Positions 48,014 to 60,110 of a stretch of 64,000 nucleotides of DNA are shown here, piece by piece. The stretch is taken from positions 434,001 through 498,000 of the forward strand of contig VJWN01000003.1 of NCBI GenBank assembly GCA_007644065.1, read 5' to 3'. The notes under the pieces were generated by a model. That model saw nothing but the letters and a program-made list of their open reading frames with translations, was not told the DNA's origin and did no database searches. The position numbers were made by a program, and so were the translations under genes. The stretch comes from Margaritispora aquatica (Eukaryota > Ascomycota > Leotiomycetes > Helotiales > Discinellaceae). How positions within the stretch are numbered: position 1 is the first letter of the stretch; each line of letters opens with the position of its first letter.

Positions 48014-49260
48014 TATTCGGCATGATGGGCGGCTTCGATGTGGAAAGAATTATCTGATTGATTTCTTGGAGTCGAGATTCATAGTTTGGGAGTTCTTGGA
48101 AGTTCGTCTCCGACAGCGTCACTCTCTAGCTCTTTTTTGTGTGTTGTATCATCACCGGAAAACCATGTATAAAATGTTTGAGTGTCATGGGTGTACATAA
48201 GTGTAGCATAGATTCAAATCAAGTGTATAGTAGAATGTTCTTCTTTCTAGGACTGTGACCTCCTCACCTGAAGTGTAACACTGCAGGTCCGAGAATAGGA
48301 AATTCAAGCTTTCTTTTAGCGAAATTGAGATCAGGTACAGATCGGACTGATTGAGTGATTGAGTGAAGTCTGTAGAGATAGCTCTGATGGCACTGTGTCC
48401 ATGCAACGGGCATATTTCTGTGTGAGCTTGCCAAGATAGGGTAGGTATGATATGATGTCTCATGATTGGGATTTCGGATGCGCGGCGGCGAGACAAAGGT
48501 ATTGAGGGGATCGGAAAGTTCCTACCTTGGGTAGATTCCTAGTGATAGGAGGGACTTAGGCAGCGTAAGAAAGGGGAACAAACATGTGATAGAGTAGATT
48601 TGATTTTTGTTGCACATCGAGAGCGAGATCTTGTTACGCTAGGGTTCTAAGTTTCGGGTAGATCTGGGTTCGAGGTTGGAAGTGGAGATGAAGATGGGGA
48701 TGGGGATTGGGAATGTGGGGGCGTTTGTGGGGGTTACCTATGATGATGGAAGGCGGAGGTGAGTTGGCTTTCTGCAGCTGTGGATTGTCCGGAGGGGTTA
48801 TTCGTTGAACTGCCTGAGTTTTGAAGCTTGGGAATGGTGGTCCCATGGAAGATGAACGAGTTTTACTGTGCTGAGATAGGGTCCAGGTCATTTGAGACAG
48901 GCCGTATGGATTATGTAGATGGTCGTAGTATTTTATGATGTTGAGAAGGTTCTTCTAGATGTGGATACGTGAAATGTTTCAGAATGGGGTGGATTTTGTT
49001 TTCGTGGATTGATAAGTACACGACAGACAAACAGGTGATCGAGGAGGGCAGGAGGGGCAAGTCCTCGCTTAATATTCAATCAACCATCTATTTTCCTTCT
49101 TCACTTCGCTCGTATGTCATTATGACGAGCTCTGTAGCTCTCACAGATCTTTTGTTGTATCTCAAGTTAACAAATTGTCAACTGATTTATTTCCGACATA
49201 ACCCTCAATCCTCCGTTCAAAATCACTCCATTGAGGTATGACAAGTTCTCATGTCTCAAC
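48014..49260. other. convergent 3' spacer, no gene seen
   Basis: About 1.2 kb between 3' ends. Open frames of up to 103 codons on the minus strand lack domain or splice support. Purine-rich GA tracts occur near 48660-48720. Confidence 0.45.
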
Positions 49261-51010
49261 TCACTCCACATTCCTGTTAGCTGCAAACTGCGTCCAGACA
49301 GTCTCGATGTCATTCCCGTAAATCCAGCTCAGCTTATCTTCGCCTCCGAACGTGGCAATTCGAGCTTGCAAACTGTCTTGGAAGCTCTGGTTGGGGTGAT
49401 CTCGCTTGTTGTTCTCGATGTCTCGCTTCGTTTGATCGAGGTATTCGTACCTTTTCAACAATCCAATCAGCTATGCTCGCGATCTCACAATACCTCTGAA
49501 ACTCATCGTCTTATTTTTAGACATGGAAGCAAAAGAAAGTCAAACTCACATCCTGGCATAATACGGACTCCTAACCCTATCAAACCACTCCAGTGCCTCC
49601 TTCACCTCCTTTCCCTCCTTCCTGGCAAGCTCCACACACCTGGCCAACACCCAGCCATCTTCTAGCGCAAACGCAGCACCGGACCCAAATGCTCCGGAAA
49701 GCGGGTGCGATGCATCGCCTATGAGGACCACTTTGCCCTCCCAACCCTTGAGAGTCGAGAGTCGTGGCCCTGCGAAGGCGGAGAATTCCTTCCATGTACC
49801 GTTCGGAACGGCGGCGAGAAGGGCGCGGACGCGCTGGTCGTAGGTCTGTTTGTGTGCGTGTTAGTGTTAGATTTTGATTTAGTTTTGTTTTCAAATGGCG
49901 CTAGGGGAGGGGAGGTGGAGGAAGAAGTTGGGGGCAGATAAACAAGAAACAACGAACAGTGAAGAACCCTTCTACCCGCTCATTCGTACACTCCACACCC
50001 CAACTGAACCTCTTTCCCGTCGCCGTAGCAGGATCAATCACGCTTCTAGCTGCGATCTCGAACTTCATCTCGCTTGCTGGTGTCACGGCTGGATCGTCAA
50101 CAGGCGAGGAGTAGACGTGTCCGGCTGGGCCATGCCACCAGGATGTCGAGGGGAGCATGTCTGGGATGGTCGCTGCGAGGGATTGCGGGATCAGGGTGCG
50201 GAAGATGGTCGTTCCTGTGAATTTTATGCTGTGCGTTGGGAAGACGTGCTGTCTTACTACCTATTGCGTCGTTAGCTTTCTGTTTGCTCTGTTGGATGCG
50301 ATTTTCGCTTCTATTCACGAATGAGGGAAAACGCATAGATACGAAGGGAACTGACTGAGCGGATGCCATCTCCTCCTACGACAAGATCGGCTGTGATTTT
50401 TGTGCCGTCCGTGAATGTAAGTGACACTTCAGCGCCCTTGTCTTCGAGAGATAGGAGCTTCTTGTTAAGTTTTATGATGTTAGACGGGACGCGAGCTTTA
50501 AGTGCTGCTTGGAGGTTTGTACGGCGTACGCGTTGGGGGAGAAAGCGTGATTCTTCTGTTGATGGGACTGTATTCTCCTTTGTTTTGAGTACTTCACCTG
50601 TTAAGCCATTCCTGCAGACACTGTGTCAGCAATCACTTCTAAGTATCGTCCTCATATATTCTTTTTTTTCGTTATTTTCGAAAATCTTCCAACGCCATGG
50701 GTTTATACAGCCGTTCAATTTGCCAGCCCACATCCCCTATATCGCTTTGATACGCAAAAACCACATACCGATGCAGTACTTCAATCTTCGTATGTCCTTT
50801 CACAGCTTTATCAGCACCGAGTAGTCCAAGCACAGTCCAACAGTTAAAACCAATCCTAATCCCCGCTCCAATCTCACGCAACTCATGTGCCTGCTCATAA
50901 ACTGTGACCTCTGTATCCGGCAATTCAGAAAGAGCGATCGCTGCTCCAAGACCTCCTGGACCGCCGCCTATGATGGCGACTCTAAGTGGTTTGGGGGTCA
51001 CTGATGGCAT
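49261..51010 (-). CDS. FAD-dependent monooxygenase (salicylate-hydroxylase-like)
   Basis: Five exons: 51010..50769, 50611..50356, 50260..49958, 49845..49550 and 49450..49261, giving 428 aa. The FAD-binding Rossmann motif IIGGGPGGLGAAIAL is at residues 13-27, then YEQAHELREIGAGIRIG. The DG motif VVGGDGIRS lies near residue 160, and the second FAD motif VVLIGDASHPLSGAFGSGAA in exon 4. These are the three signatures of group A flavoprotein hydroxylases. Such enzymes use NAD(P)H and oxygen to hydroxylate aromatic acids. Substrate cannot be read, and no catabolic partner genes lie nearby. The C-terminus (YEYLDQTKRDIE...) requires a phase-2 acceptor at 49451. Intron 1 is long (157 bp) for this region, and the third donor is the weak gttcgt. 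Confidence 0.85.
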
Positions 51011-53245
51011 TTTGAAATGAAACTTTTGCTAATTGGAAATGGTAAAATCGAGATTTCTTCCTAGACAGTTCAACTCAACTATCTTGTTGCTTATATGTAT
51101 TCATATACCGAAGCTAACGATAGTGGGGGTGCTGTGGACTTGAATGTATTCGTAGTGTGTGATGTGAGATTTGTGGTGGAAGGCGTGCTTGTGCTTATCA
51201 ATTTCTGCCCCACCAACAGCTAGTTATCTGTATGTCTATTGCGCTGCTTGGGCGTCTCGCATATACTTATTGCACTTACTAGACGAAAAATGTTTGAGTC
51301 TAAGGATAGTGTATGAATCGTCCACCTATCCTTGTTAAATGCAATAGGGCAGGTTTGTTTATACTCTATAATGAACTCTGGTAAGCGAGCACATAGGTGA
51401 GAGACTAATGCTTCACAAATATGCAGTTTCAACATAATGAAAACACCTCGTAGGAACTCAGAATTAAACTCCAATTTCGGGCGAGAGAATTATAATAGCT
51501 CGTCGTTCGAGATGAACAGGAAACCTCGTCAGAGAATGGATACATTTGTGACATCACTTAATATGTCACATGATTACAAGGTAAGAATTACCTACCTTAT
51601 CTTACACTTCAGCACAGGTACAGCAAACGATCATGTACAAATTATTTTGCCATTTGGTGACCTTTTACTCAATTGACGTACATCAAATGCTTCTTTGGCA
51701 CAATAAGCGATCTCTTGAACCAGTGTGATGTATGTCTTTTTGGCAAACTTGACGTTTATCAACACGATCCAGTGCTTTCCATTTAGGAGTCATTCCGTAC
51801 TTCTATTTGGAAAATTTTGCCACTATTATCATAATCCCTGAAAATCTTACGTAGGTCATAATGGACCTCTCCGCTTATAGTTCTCCAAAATCGTAGTAAG
51901 CGATTACCACATCTAAGAGCTGCAAAACATTTTTGCAAACCCACTGCGAGATTTGGGATTGAAAAAAGGTATGGAAAAGGCGTAGTTGTAATAATTGAAT
52001 CTCTAATAACAAAAATCCTTGTCAATAATTCGTCATGTTTAGTATTGCATGAAGATTTTGCGTTGCTTGACATAGGAATTGTCTCACTGCAGGAGTTTAA
52101 CGCTGAGACATAGTTATTGAAAATGGAAACAAAATGAGGATCTGCTATAACATGTTGAAGCCTAGAGCATATGACTTTTTAGGAGACAAGTGATAGAGAC
52201 TATGGTGGAATTTTGAGTTGAGGCGGTGCCGATGAAGTGACAAATCAAAAAGCTCTCAAATAAAAACAGTCTTGTATTGAAAGTAAAAGAATTATGGTAT
52301 GTGCATAAGGCATCACAGATAGATCGTGACAAAGCTATACATCAATGATGCTGCATGCGTGATGCAGGATGGATGGGTTGTGGTGGGCAGTCAACCAAAT
52401 GGGTCAATACACAACTTACAGCTTGTAAGTTACAGACCCATTAGAGCCATCAATATGGAGACTATTTTAGTGAGACTAGCAAATACCCCTGAGTCAAGAC
52501 TAGTAAACACTTGCTTAAGCTTTGGGCCAAAACCTTTCGGAAATTAGGTGGTAAGAACTTTGACAGAAGAGCTAGAGTCCTTAGGAGTCACATCATTTGC
52601 ACGGATACTAAGCCTTGAGCTGCTTTGGATGTAAGGCAGACGCTATCAAGGTAGTATTTTTCGGAATGTGAGTCAATATGAGTTGGAGACAAAAGAAGAG
52701 GTACAGAAGTGGTTTGCCTAGAAGCTCAAAGGAGATTAGCTTAACTGAATGACTAAGCGAGCGTACGCTCTGTCTGCAGGATTCAGCCTGCCAAGAAACG
52801 GCTGATTTCCAACTTCACTCCGCCACCTCCATTTCTTTGATGCAGTTCATCAGTGCCTCTAATGTGTTCATTATTCTGTATTGACAAGGAGGAGAGCGCC
52901 GCAAACAAAAGTGACTGATGTGCCTTGGGTTTGTTGCCTGATGGCTGCGCTCTGTGTGCTACCGACATGAAACCTCCACGATTGGCTGTAGTGGGAATGG
53001 CTTCAGGTACCAAATGACTCTCATTTGTTGAATGCTATGCAGGTCCATAGCGGTGGCTGTCGTGCAAGTTGCCTAGAGCTGGAGAAGCAGGTGAATATAT
53101 AAGTGTGTTGATATTCCTTCGTCTTCCAAATTTCTCTCTTCATCAAACCACTATTTACCTAGCCCATCACAACGACTACTAAGAAGCACTTGCTCCAAAA
53201 TCCAATCATATTTCCCAAATCTTCCAAACCACAAATACCATAATC
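51011..53245. other. 2.2-kb divergent intergenic region, no gene seen
   Basis: Shared upstream region of the monooxygenase (-) and the DUF4139 gene (+). Open frames of up to 96 codons look like chance. No repeats or RNA genes recognised. Confidence 0.45.
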
Positions 53246-55660
53246 ATGGCGTCAGATTCACCACATAAACAAGTGTTTCGCGTGCGGGACTTGAGTACCA
53301 GAAGCGTTCTCCTGTTCCCCACCAGAGCACAAGTCATTCGAGATATCAAAGAAGTCTCTCTCCTCCAAGGTGCCAACCAGATCGTGATCGAAGGCCTTGA
53401 TCCTTCAGTTGACGAACATTCCATCAAAGTCGAAGGCACGGGCTCCGCAACAATCACCGAGGTATCAATCGAGCTCTTAGCAAATCGCGAAGTCTATGAA
53501 GATATCTACCCATCCGACGACGAGGATGAAGAGACCTCCGAAGATGACGAGGAGGAGGAAGAAGTGGAGGAAATGAAGAAAGTCGTAAACAAGATCAAGA
53601 ATCTCAATGTTCACCTCCTGAACAAGCAAGAGTCCATCAACTCCGCAGCAAAGCGTCTCCTGATATGCGACAACTTTGGTAAGAGTGTTACGGACAACAG
53701 ACCACCTATCGACGAGATGGAGGCTTTAGTCCACGCTTACCAAGTTGAGCGAGAGAAGATTTACAGTGATCATGAGGCAGCTACTCTTGCAGTCGAGGAT
53801 ATTCGGGATGAGATTGCTCAGGCAGAAAAGGAGAAAGTCAAGGTTGCAAAGGCCATTGTGAAGGCCAAGGAGAAGCAGGAAAGGGAAAAGGAAAAGATGA
53901 GGGAAAAGAAGCTTCGCAAGAAGGCCGAGATCTACAAGGAGAAGCAACGCATCCGGGCAGAGCGAGAATCTTTCTGGCCAAAGAAGGTGTACCGTGTTAC
54001 GATCAACCTGGAGCCTACAAGCTTCACTCCTGCATCGTCACGCCGAAACTCCAAGGGTTCCATTGATGGCGACACGATTGTCAATCTTGCTACATCCGAC
54101 TTTCACGAGCCCTCAAAAACACCTCTCAAGGTTGACGAGGTCAATTTGTCGATTTCATATATCACCTATGCCGCTTCCTGGTCACCACGATACGACATGA
54201 GTCTCAACAGTGTCAAGTGCACCGGTGTATTGGAGTATGGTGCAGAACTCAAGAACACTTCTTCTGAGACCTGGAAAGATGCCAAAGTCATTCTCTCTAC
54301 CTCGCAAACCACCTTTTCTGGTCTTAGCGAGACCATTCCAATCCTCCAACCATGGCATGTGCGACTTCTCAGAGGCGCTGGTCACGGCGAGAGTGGTCTT
54401 TTTAGTGAGCATGAACTTCAGTCGAAGATGAGGGAGTGGAACCAGACCAATGCCGGTGCATCGCAGAAGCCACGATGGGAAATATATGGCAAAGATAACG
54501 GTGCTCGAGACGACTTCACTACACAGCAGGTTCAGCGTAAAATGGCGAAGAAAAGTGCTTACCAAGCGAATGTTAACCAAATCACTTCTCAAAATGTCAT
54601 TAGATCAGCAGCGCCATTTGGCTCTGCACCACCAGCAGCTCCCGCGTGGGAATCCGTCAGTGCGTCCAGGAATTTGTCATACCTTGCGCATGCTATGCCA
54701 CAAGAAGAAGGGAGTTCTTTTGGGAGAGGCGGCGCCGCGCGACATGAACGTCGTCGCGCTCTGACAGATCAAACTCGTCAGACGCGAGACGAGCAAAGCG
54801 ATGACGAAGACGAAGACGAAGATATGACCGCTGCCATGGCTTTTGACAACCAACCTCAGTCCCTCTCCTTTGAAGAAGGCGCGTGGGAAGAATCCGGCAT
54901 GACGACAACCTACGAAATTCCGGCCGCGAAGACTCTTGCACCCAGCAACTCTCTCGGCAAGCACAAGATCTCTAAGATCGAATTCAAGTCCATTATCTTC
55001 AGCCACATCATCATCGGCAAGCTGCGCCAAGTCGCCTTTCTCAAAGCCCGAATGCGCAACAGCTCCCGAATCACGCTGTTGAAAGGTCCTCTCGGCTTAA
55101 CACTCGACGGTTCATTCTTGGGCCAAACAAGCTTCCCACGCTGCTCATCAGGAGAAAGCTTCTCGCTACCTCTTGGCGTCGACCCATCCATCAGCATCGC
55201 GTACACGAAGCCCACGGTCCGCCGCTCCCAGACGGGTATCTTCAACAAGGAGGACAGCAACGTATTCATGCGCACCGTGGTCATCACGAACACGAAGCCC
55301 AACTCGCCCGCTGAACTGACCGTTCTGGACCAAATCCCCGTAAGCGAGGACGAGCGACTGAAGATCGAGATCGTGCAGCCAAAGGGCCTGAAGGTCGGCG
55401 GGGAAGGAATCCGCACAGGGCAGAATACCACTGCTGTTGTGAAGCCGACGCCTACTGGTTCAGCGAAGGATGTTAGGGCCAGTGTGTATGGAAGTGGAGA
55501 GGCAGCGGGCACGAAATGGGGAACTGCTGTTGCGACCACGAAGAAGGGCGGCGAGGTCGTGTGGAACGTCAAGTTGAATCCTGGACAGGGTGTTAAGCTT
55601 GTGTTGGAGTACGAGGCGAGCTTTCCTACGGGAGAGGGGGTGGTTAATGGTTCTAAGTGA
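53246..55660 (+). CDS. DUF4140/DUF4139 protein (mucoidy-inhibitor-A-like)
   Basis: Single exon, 804 aa. Residues about 10-150 correspond to DUF4140: VLLFPTRAQVIRDIKEVSL and GANQIVIEGLDPSVDEHSIK. An acidic run (DEDEETSEDDEEEEEVEEM) follows, then a long charged coiled coil (about 150-240, KEKQEREKEKMREKKLRKKAE). The DUF4139 beta-rich domain fills the rest, with NLSISYITYAASWSPRYDMSL, WKDAKVILSTSQTTFSGLSE and WNVKLNPGQGVKLVLEYEA at the end. Homologues exist in bacteria, fungi and animals. Function is not established. There is no signal peptide, so it is probably cytosolic. The upstream sequence is pyrimidine-rich and the ATG has an ATCATGG context. Confidence 0.85.
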   Translation: MASDSPHKQVFRVRDLSTRSVLLFPTRAQVIRDIKEVSLLQGANQIVIEGLDPSVDEHSIKVEGTGSATITEVSIELLANREVYEDIYPSDDEDEETSEDDEEEEEVEEMKKVVNKIKNLNVHLLNKQESINSAAKRLLICDNFGKSVTDNRPPIDEMEALVHAYQVEREKIYSDHEAATLAVEDIRDEIAQAEKEKVKVAKAIVKAKEKQEREKEKMREKKLRKKAEIYKEKQRIRAERESFWPKKVYRVTINLEPTSFTPASSRRNSKGSIDGDTIVNLATSDFHEPSKTPLKVDEVNLSISYITYAASWSPRYDMSLNSVKCTGVLEYGAELKNTSSETWKDAKVILSTSQTTFSGLSETIPILQPWHVRLLRGAGHGESGLFSEHELQSKMREWNQTNAGASQKPRWEIYGKDNGARDDFTTQQVQRKMAKKSAYQANVNQITSQNVIRSAAPFGSAPPAAPAWESVSASRNLSYLAHAMPQEEGSSFGRGGAARHERRRALTDQTRQTRDEQSDDEDEDEDMTAAMAFDNQPQSLSFEEGAWEESGMTTTYEIPAAKTLAPSNSLGKHKISKIEFKSIIFSHIIIGKLRQVAFLKARMRNSSRITLLKGPLGLTLDGSFLGQTSFPRCSSGESFSLPLGVDPSISIAYTKPTVRRSQTGIFNKEDSNVFMRTVVITNTKPNSPAELTVLDQIPVSEDERLKIEIVQPKGLKVGGEGIRTGQNTTAVVKPTPTGSAKDVRASVYGSGEAAGTKWGTAVATTKKGGEVVWNVKLNPGQGVKLVLEYEASFPTGEGVVNGSK

Positions 55661-56200
55661 GGGGATGTGTGAGGGCTGGAGAAGGGTGATAGGGGTAGGA
55701 AGAGTAGGAGGGTGAATTTGCGGATTGATTTTTCATATGTGGACAACTTTGTGGTTTCTCTGCTACGGCATCGCGTGTTTTGAAGCGCAGGAAATCCGGT
55801 CTCATGGTTAGGGCTTTATACTGGAGTTGAGACGTCGTTACTCGATTTTCAGTATGCTGTATTGGGTTAGCAAATTCCAAAACGGCATGATGTTCACGAG
55901 CGAGGACAGGCTATGACGATAACGTGGTGGTTTCTAGTCCTTGGGTGGGATGTGAAAGATGGGAATGATAGTCTTAACTGTAAAACAATAAAACAAAACA
56001 AATAACATTACACAATGCACTTATCTCTCTACCTATTTAGCTTTTGTGCATTCCTTTCTCGCTCAACGTGATGAAGTCATACGTGATTAAAGCCACTATT
56101 ACACTTATAGTATGGAAAATTGAGATTTTGATTCTGTTTGTAGACTCTAGCTTCCATATTTTTTTTTAAATCACACACTCCCCTCTCCCCCTACTAATCC
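55661..56200. other. convergent 3' spacer
   Basis: About 540 bp between the DUF4139 gene and the C48-like protease gene. AT-rich, with an oligo-T tract near 56160. No gene seen. Confidence 0.5.
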
Positions 56201-58506
56201 TCACAAAGTCTTCCCACAAACCGGACACTCCTCCTCGCCCTCCACCCTGAAAGACGGCGAATACTGCTCAGTCAACCCTGTATCTCCATCTCCATCACCC
56301 TCGCCAGCACCAGAACCAGAAGTGGAATATACTCCTTGCGATCCACACATACCTACGTCTTCCCCGACCTGCTTCTGCTTCTGTTTCTTCGTCTTCTTTG
56401 TTTTCTTCCTTTCGTGTCTCTCATCCAATCCCTCCTCGTCTGCTGTAGATCTCCTCTCCGTAATCCGTTCTTGTTCCCGGTCTACCGCATCACTCTGTCT
56501 CCCCTTCTTTCTCGTTCCTTTCTCTTCATCTACCCTCCATCCATCCGTGGATTTTCGTTTTCTCTTCGTCTTTTCCTTGGTTTCCCCATTCCCCTCATCC
56601 TTCCACTTTCTCCCCTGCTTCCCACTCCTCTCTCCCTCCGCTGCCCACTCAACAGGACCCACCTTATCGCCCCTCAGCCTCGCCAAAACAGCGCCAATCT
56701 CACTAACAACCCACCTCCCAAACCAAGCCTGGCTCTCATGACTATACCTCTTCCAGCCCTCTAGCCCCAACTCTCTACAAATCCCTTTCAATTCCCGTTT
56801 ACTATACCTCCTCTTCTGAATCGTCGCTCCTTCTAATGACTCGGAACCGTACACCAGCACCGCTTGCTTGAAGCCTTTGTTTTGAAACTGTCGTGGAAAG
56901 GGAATGTCGTCATCTTCTTCATGTTCGGCAGGATCGTTTTGGGCGTGAATGGCTGGTGTGAGGTTGTTGATGGAATCGATTTGCTCGGGCGTGTAAAGCG
57001 GTTCTTTAGCGAAGCCGAGAGTGTCTTCATCGTCGCTGGAGCCGTCAGATCCAGAATCGTCGGCGTAGGCACTGGTGCCTTCGTCCTCGGAGACGAATCC
57101 GCCTTGTTGTCTGTCGTCGGGTAAGGGATAGCGAGCGCCGGTGTTGCGGCGAAGGATGCGGTTGAGCTGTTGTTTGCGTTAGTTCTAGTGAGATGGTTGG
57201 GCAGATGGTATTATTGGAATGTATCTTTTTGAATCAGTGCGAGGAGGGAGGGGGATTAGGGGGTGAAGTGAGGTGAGGTGTGTTTCGCTAAGCGAGAAGT
57301 TCAAGCGAGGGGCAAACTGAGGTAAGAACTAAAAGGTAAAAGAGAACTTACCATCGAATCACTCCTCCCTGGCCTCGACGTAGCAGAAGCAGAAGCCGCC
57401 CTCTCCCTTGCCGTAATAGTCGGCACCTCAAAGAGATCATAATCGAAGCCATCCCCCATCAGCCCACCATTCAAAAATTCCGCGACCATGCGTGGTCTCT
57501 TCCCGGTATTAAGATCGTCTTGGACATAACAATCAAGATTATACCCCGCGGCGAGACAAAAAGCGTTCGTAGATGTGAATATACCGCAGTTGGTATCATC
57601 AGTCTGCTGCGCAGAGTTTGGGCTTCCATCATGCGTCGCGCTGCGGAACGACCACTGCCCGTAGAGACGCCATTCGCCTTGTGAAGGACTGGCGTTTTGA
57701 TCGGGAGGCGCGAAGGCGAAATTGCCCATCTGAGAGAAGATGAGATCCCGTAGCGCGATGACGATCGTTGAGGATGTGGTCCAGGACTCCGCGACGGAGT
57801 CGATGACGAAGACGAAACGCTGGCGTGGGGCGACACCGCAGAGGAACGAGTGGTCCGTTGAAGTGTTGACGTAGGGGACGAGGAGGAAGTCGAGATTGCT
57901 GAAAGTTGCAGGCGTACAGTTGATAGACTCGAGCATCTCCTTTGCTTTGAGCTCGATGCGGCGCTGCGAGAGGGTCATGTCTTTCAGCTCATCGATGGCG
58001 ACACAAGGGAGTGTGGCACAACTGAGGCGCTGAGGTTGGCCGCGATTGCGCAGGTGATTCACGTAATCGCATACCATGCGGACGTAGTGGTCCATTACAT
58101 TGGGCAGGTTGACCATGAGTTTCTTGCTTTTGTCCTTGGAGCCGGTGAGGGTATAGAGCTCGCGGTTTGTGAGCTGGTATCCATTCTTGTCAATGGCGAA
58201 GACATCAAGCGAGGCGAGGGACTCGGCGTTCGTTCTGATGCCTGCATTGCCCAGGGAGAGCGGGTTGAAAATGATGTCAATTGTGATGCTCTCACATTGC
58301 AATTGTTCGGCTGCGGCGAGGAGGTCGAGGAGTTTTTGTTTCATATCGTGCCATTGCTTTTGTTTGGGGGTGATGGGTTGGAACTGGTGCCTTTCGATCG
58401 ATCGTGCATTTTCTGCTGATACAGAACTACGAGCATATATTGATTTTGACATGATCAGCCCCTCTTGGTAAATTCTTGACTTGAGAGATAGACTACATCT
58501 TTGCAT
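56201..58506 (-). CDS. C48/ULP1-like cysteine protease with acidic and Lys-rich C-terminal region
   Basis: Exons are 58506..57352 and 57166..56201, giving 706 aa. An in-frame ATG at 58452 (MSKSIYARSS) is an alternative start. The protease core is in exon 1: LDFLLVPYVN, H219 in DHSFLCGV, D236 in FVIDSV, Gln in SAQQTDD and C307 in TNCGIF, matching the His-Asp-Gln-Cys order of ULP1/SENP peptidases. After a 185-bp intron come an acidic segment (about 400-450), a KRRYSKRELKGICRELGL segment, a long Lys/Glu/Arg-rich stretch with nuclear-localisation-like KKTKKTKKQKQKQ, and a final EEECPVCGKTL CxxC. ULP1 enzymes remove SUMO; a domesticated transposon protease is another possibility, since ULP domains occur in some Mutator-like and other elements. 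No transposase or terminal repeats are seen nearby. Confidence 0.7.
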
Positions 58507-59121
58507 ACAGATTACATGTCTTCCTTAACAAAGGAAACAACATCAGGCTACTCTTTCCGGCTTTCAGTCTTCGACTGTGACAATCAACAAAGCGATTAAG
58601 ATATTGTTCTTTCACATGTACTGCAAGTCTTGAAAGAAAAGTCAAATCTAGGTGAAGTATCCCGTCAGAGAACTTTTGACTTGAGGCACTTATCATCCTG
58701 AGGCAAGAAAAGGCTGGTGCCAGTCATCGCTTCGTCGTGCTTTAAAAATATACAAAGTTTTAAGTTTAATGATATGACAGGTCTCTCAATAAACATCTCC
58801 AGCAAGAAATTACCATATTCTCTGAAATGACAGAGCAATTTATTCATCCTAATAGGTGAATCTCTATGTACGCCACAACCAGAAATGTAGACATACCATA
58901 TATACATCCTTCTTACCGTAACGCCTTCTTCACTTATATACAGCACAACTCCTTTTCCACATGAGCAGATCAATTTGATCGCCATCACTGCATGACCCGA
59001 AATCTCTCGTCCATGTCCTGTCCTTCCATGGCCATATCTCCATAGTCTCACCAGCCGTTCAACCATTTCGAACTCATTCCACATTATCCCACCACCCAAC
59101 CCATAAAGCGGAGTGGTCTTC
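58507..59121. other. spacer between two minus-strand genes
   Basis: This is the upstream region of the protease gene and the 3' flank of the GH128 gene. An open frame of 188 codons crosses it on the minus strand but shares the GH128 gene's 3' end in another frame and has no conserved motif. Confidence 0.45.
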
Positions 59122-60110
59122 CTACAACACCAACACTCCAGCGCACGCAGCGAAAATGGCAAGGAGACCAACGTTGGCCATCTCCTTGATTGAGCTTGAG
59201 GCAGCAGGAATGTTTCCAGTCGCAGGTCCACCTAGGTACCACGATCCGATATCAGTCAATGAGCCATTGGGTGTCAGCATGGCTGCATTGGGTCCGATAT
59301 TGCTGACGTCGCTGCGGAAGGAACCAAAGTATGAGTAACGATCGGTGTAGTTCAAGCGATCAAAGTACTCTGCAGATGTATTGAAAAAGTACTGTGTTTG
59401 ACTTAGCGGGGAATTGTTGAGTGCATACTCGGTGATCCAGATTGGCTTGTTTGGGTAGCTTTGAAACCATTAGCAACGTTGTAGCAATATAGAGCGTTGT
59501 ATACTTACGTAGCAACAACCTCACCAAGATGGCTGGCCAGTCCCTCAAAGTTACCATACCAATGCACAGGAATGAAATCTGCAGTACAGTTTGTTCCTAG
59601 GCCAGCACAAGCATCAAAGAATGCCTTCAGCCAGGTGAAACCGCCGGGAGAGCCAGTCACAGCTGGTGCACTGACTTTCACACCAAGGCTTCTCAATGGC
59701 TCAACCTGTTCAATCCAATTGGCGGCGGCTACACTTGGATTGATGTTGCTTCCTCCGGTAGCCGCAGTTCCATCCGGCTCATTGTATGTCAGAATATGGG
59801 TAATATTCCTCCCTCCATTGATCAGACCCTTGATTGAAGTCAAGAAAGTAGTGCTAGTCGTCCAAAGCATAGGCACAAACTCGAATGCTGCTTGTGAACG
59901 GTTGGCATATGCGGCAGAAGGCTGAACTTGGTAGTTGTAGTACCATGACAAATCGCTGTTATTCTCAACCCAGATTTGATTATCGGAAACATGCTTCGTC
60001 GAAGGGACGAAGACAAGTCCTCGTTTCGAGGAACGGCGGAACGTCGCTGCGGATGTTGCAGCAGAGACAGCGGTAGCTGCTGCGAGCAGGAGAGTGGGTG
60101 AGAAATGCAT
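59122..60110 (-). CDS. GH128 family beta-1,3-glucanase, probably GPI-anchored
   Basis: Exons are 60110..59509 and 59458..59122, giving 312 aa; the 50-bp intron is canonical. The signal peptide is MHFSPTLLLAAATAVSAATS. The (beta/alpha)8 GH128 core is clear: GLVFVPSTKH, HILTYNEPDGTA with E111 as likely acid/base, FIPVHWYGNFEG, and PIWITEYALNN with E211 as likely nucleophile. The C-terminus has Ala/Ser small residues (PAASSSI) followed by a hydrophobic end (VGLLAIFAACAGVLVL), typical of a GPI attachment signal. Such enzymes act on beta-1,3-glucan in the fungal wall. The in-frame TTG-initiated extension upstream is not used because the ATG at 60110 gives a perfect signal peptide. Confidence 0.9.

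Noticed and set aside
49857..50369. Plus-strand frames over the monooxygenase gene
   Set aside because: Shadows of the minus-strand exons, which carry the FAD-binding motifs.
58665..59231. 188-codon open frame on the minus strand
   Set aside because: It overlaps the 3' end of the GH128 gene in another frame and runs into its 3' flank, with no conserved motif.
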